Shown: positions 63,663 through 64,000 of the stretch, one piece after another
How positions within the stretch are numbered: the stretch's first letter is position 1
Layout: each line of letters starts with the position of its first letter
Origin: CATOSP01 sp965237775
GTDB lineage: Bacteria > Chloroflexota > Dehalococcoidia > Lucifugimonadales > UBA3495
Direction of reading: 5' to 3'
Assembly (NCBI GenBank): GCA_965237775.1
Contig: OZ250155.1
Span: forward strand, 3,162,001-3,226,000
Length of the DNA stretch: 64,000 bases
Notes under the pieces: generated by a model
What the model saw: only the letters and a program-made list of their open reading frames with translations
What the model was told of the DNA's origin: nothing
Database searches by the model: none
Translations under genes and position numbers: made by a program

Positions 63663-64000
63663 GTAACCGTTCAGACTCGATGAGGCGGATTGGTTGAATC
63701 CCGCATCGGTCATCTCTGTGATAAGCCTCTCAAGATGTCCCTTCCCCCAGTCCGTCATTCCCGCGAAGGGAGACCTTTGAATAATCCCCTCTCACTCCGG
63801 GAGAGGGATAGGGTGAGGGCGTCCCCCGTATCTGGGCACACTCTGGATTCTCGCTTTCGCTGGAATCACGGAAGGTTACGCAAAGGTCTCCGAAGGCGGG
63901 AATCCAGGAATGCCAATGATAGGGACCGTTGCTGGTTGCAAAGGCTTCTGGATTCCGGGTCAAGCCCGGAATGACGGGCTGGGGTCGGGAAAGATCCATC
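63663..64000 (+). mobile_element. MITE-like element, copy D, cut by the window end
   Basis: Begins GTAACCGTTCAGACTCGATG at 63663 and follows copy B closely throughout, with core at 63769-63891 and the same arm orientation. The last bases visible (GATCCATC) are about 16 bp short of the expected right end. The preceding 8 bases GCATCAGG (63655-63662) are the predicted target duplication. Short open frames inside are repeat by-products. Confidence 0.9.

Noticed and set aside
63690..63974. Short open frame with an LSLRERxRVRAS stretch, also at 2267, 46802 and 58644
   Set aside because: Recurs only inside the dispersed repeat and varies in frame integrity; non-coding.

Overview
The window is about 60% G+C by eye and carries single-copy housekeeping genes (mfd, proB/proA, ffh, ileS, mutM, thiC/thiD) mixed with a large set of flavin- and F420-type oxidoreductases. 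These include three luciferase-like (LLM) enzymes, three PPOX-fold proteins and relatives, a CaiB/BaiF CoA-transferase, MmgE/PrpD, acyl-CoA dehydrogenase, GMC oxidoreductase, dienelactone hydrolase and acetamidase/formamidase. That mixture, with a K+-dependent membrane pyrophosphatase and a eukaryote-like (type II) IleRS, best fits an uncultured Chloroflexota of the Dehalococcoidia/SAR202 kind. This is an inference from gene content only. I found no rRNA, tRNA or CRISPR.

Layout. 1-2.2 kb: 5' part of mfd (minus). 2.8-6.0 kb: proB, a retropepsin-like gene, proA and a small acidic protein. 6.0-8.4 kb (minus): a peroxiredoxin-like gene with an in-frame TGA in a UxxC context (probable selenoprotein), then a split transketolase. 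8.5-11.5 kb: a metal-dependent hydrolase broken by a TGA, then a tight repair/RNA cluster (mug-like, thpR, alkA-like). 11.5-22.9 kb: ffh, an orphan sbcC, GNAT and PPOX genes, mutM, then a minus-strand operon GYD-HEPN-thiD-Uma2-ileS. 23-25 kb: thiC with a TPP riboswitch and terminator. 25.1-29.2 kb: a lower-GC, translationally coupled two-gene cassette (RapA/SNF2-like helicase plus an unrecognised acidic, Trp-rich protein), a defence-system candidate. 29.4-34.4 kb: HMG-CoA-lyase-like, DinB, acyl-CoA dehydrogenase and BNR-repeat genes. 34.5-36.8 kb: comF, a Panacea antitoxin with an amber-interrupted RelE-like toxin behind it, and a NUDIX gene. 36.8-42 kb: MmgE/PrpD, ribokinase, CaiB and an SbcD-like phosphoesterase.

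42-48 kb holds a decipherable rearrangement. A roughly 2.4 kb segment (PPOX, formamidase, KTSC, SDR) was tandemly duplicated, leaving 5'-truncated SDR and PPOX copies fused at about 44,420. The second formamidase then decayed, and an XRE regulator plus two TM2 genes sit where KTSC should be. 48-63.5 kb is a catabolic, mostly minus-strand region (LLM, GMC, DLH, Gfo/Idh/MocA, SRPBCC, cyclase, frameshifted halogenase-like gene, alpha/beta hydrolase) interrupted by hppA.

Four copies of a dispersed non-coding element occur. Two are complete (354 and 355 bp) with GTAACTGTTCAGACT terminal inverted repeats and perfect 8-bp target duplications. One runs off the right end of the window. One is a solo copy of the 123-124 bp core. 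The core lies in opposite orientations inside otherwise homologous elements.
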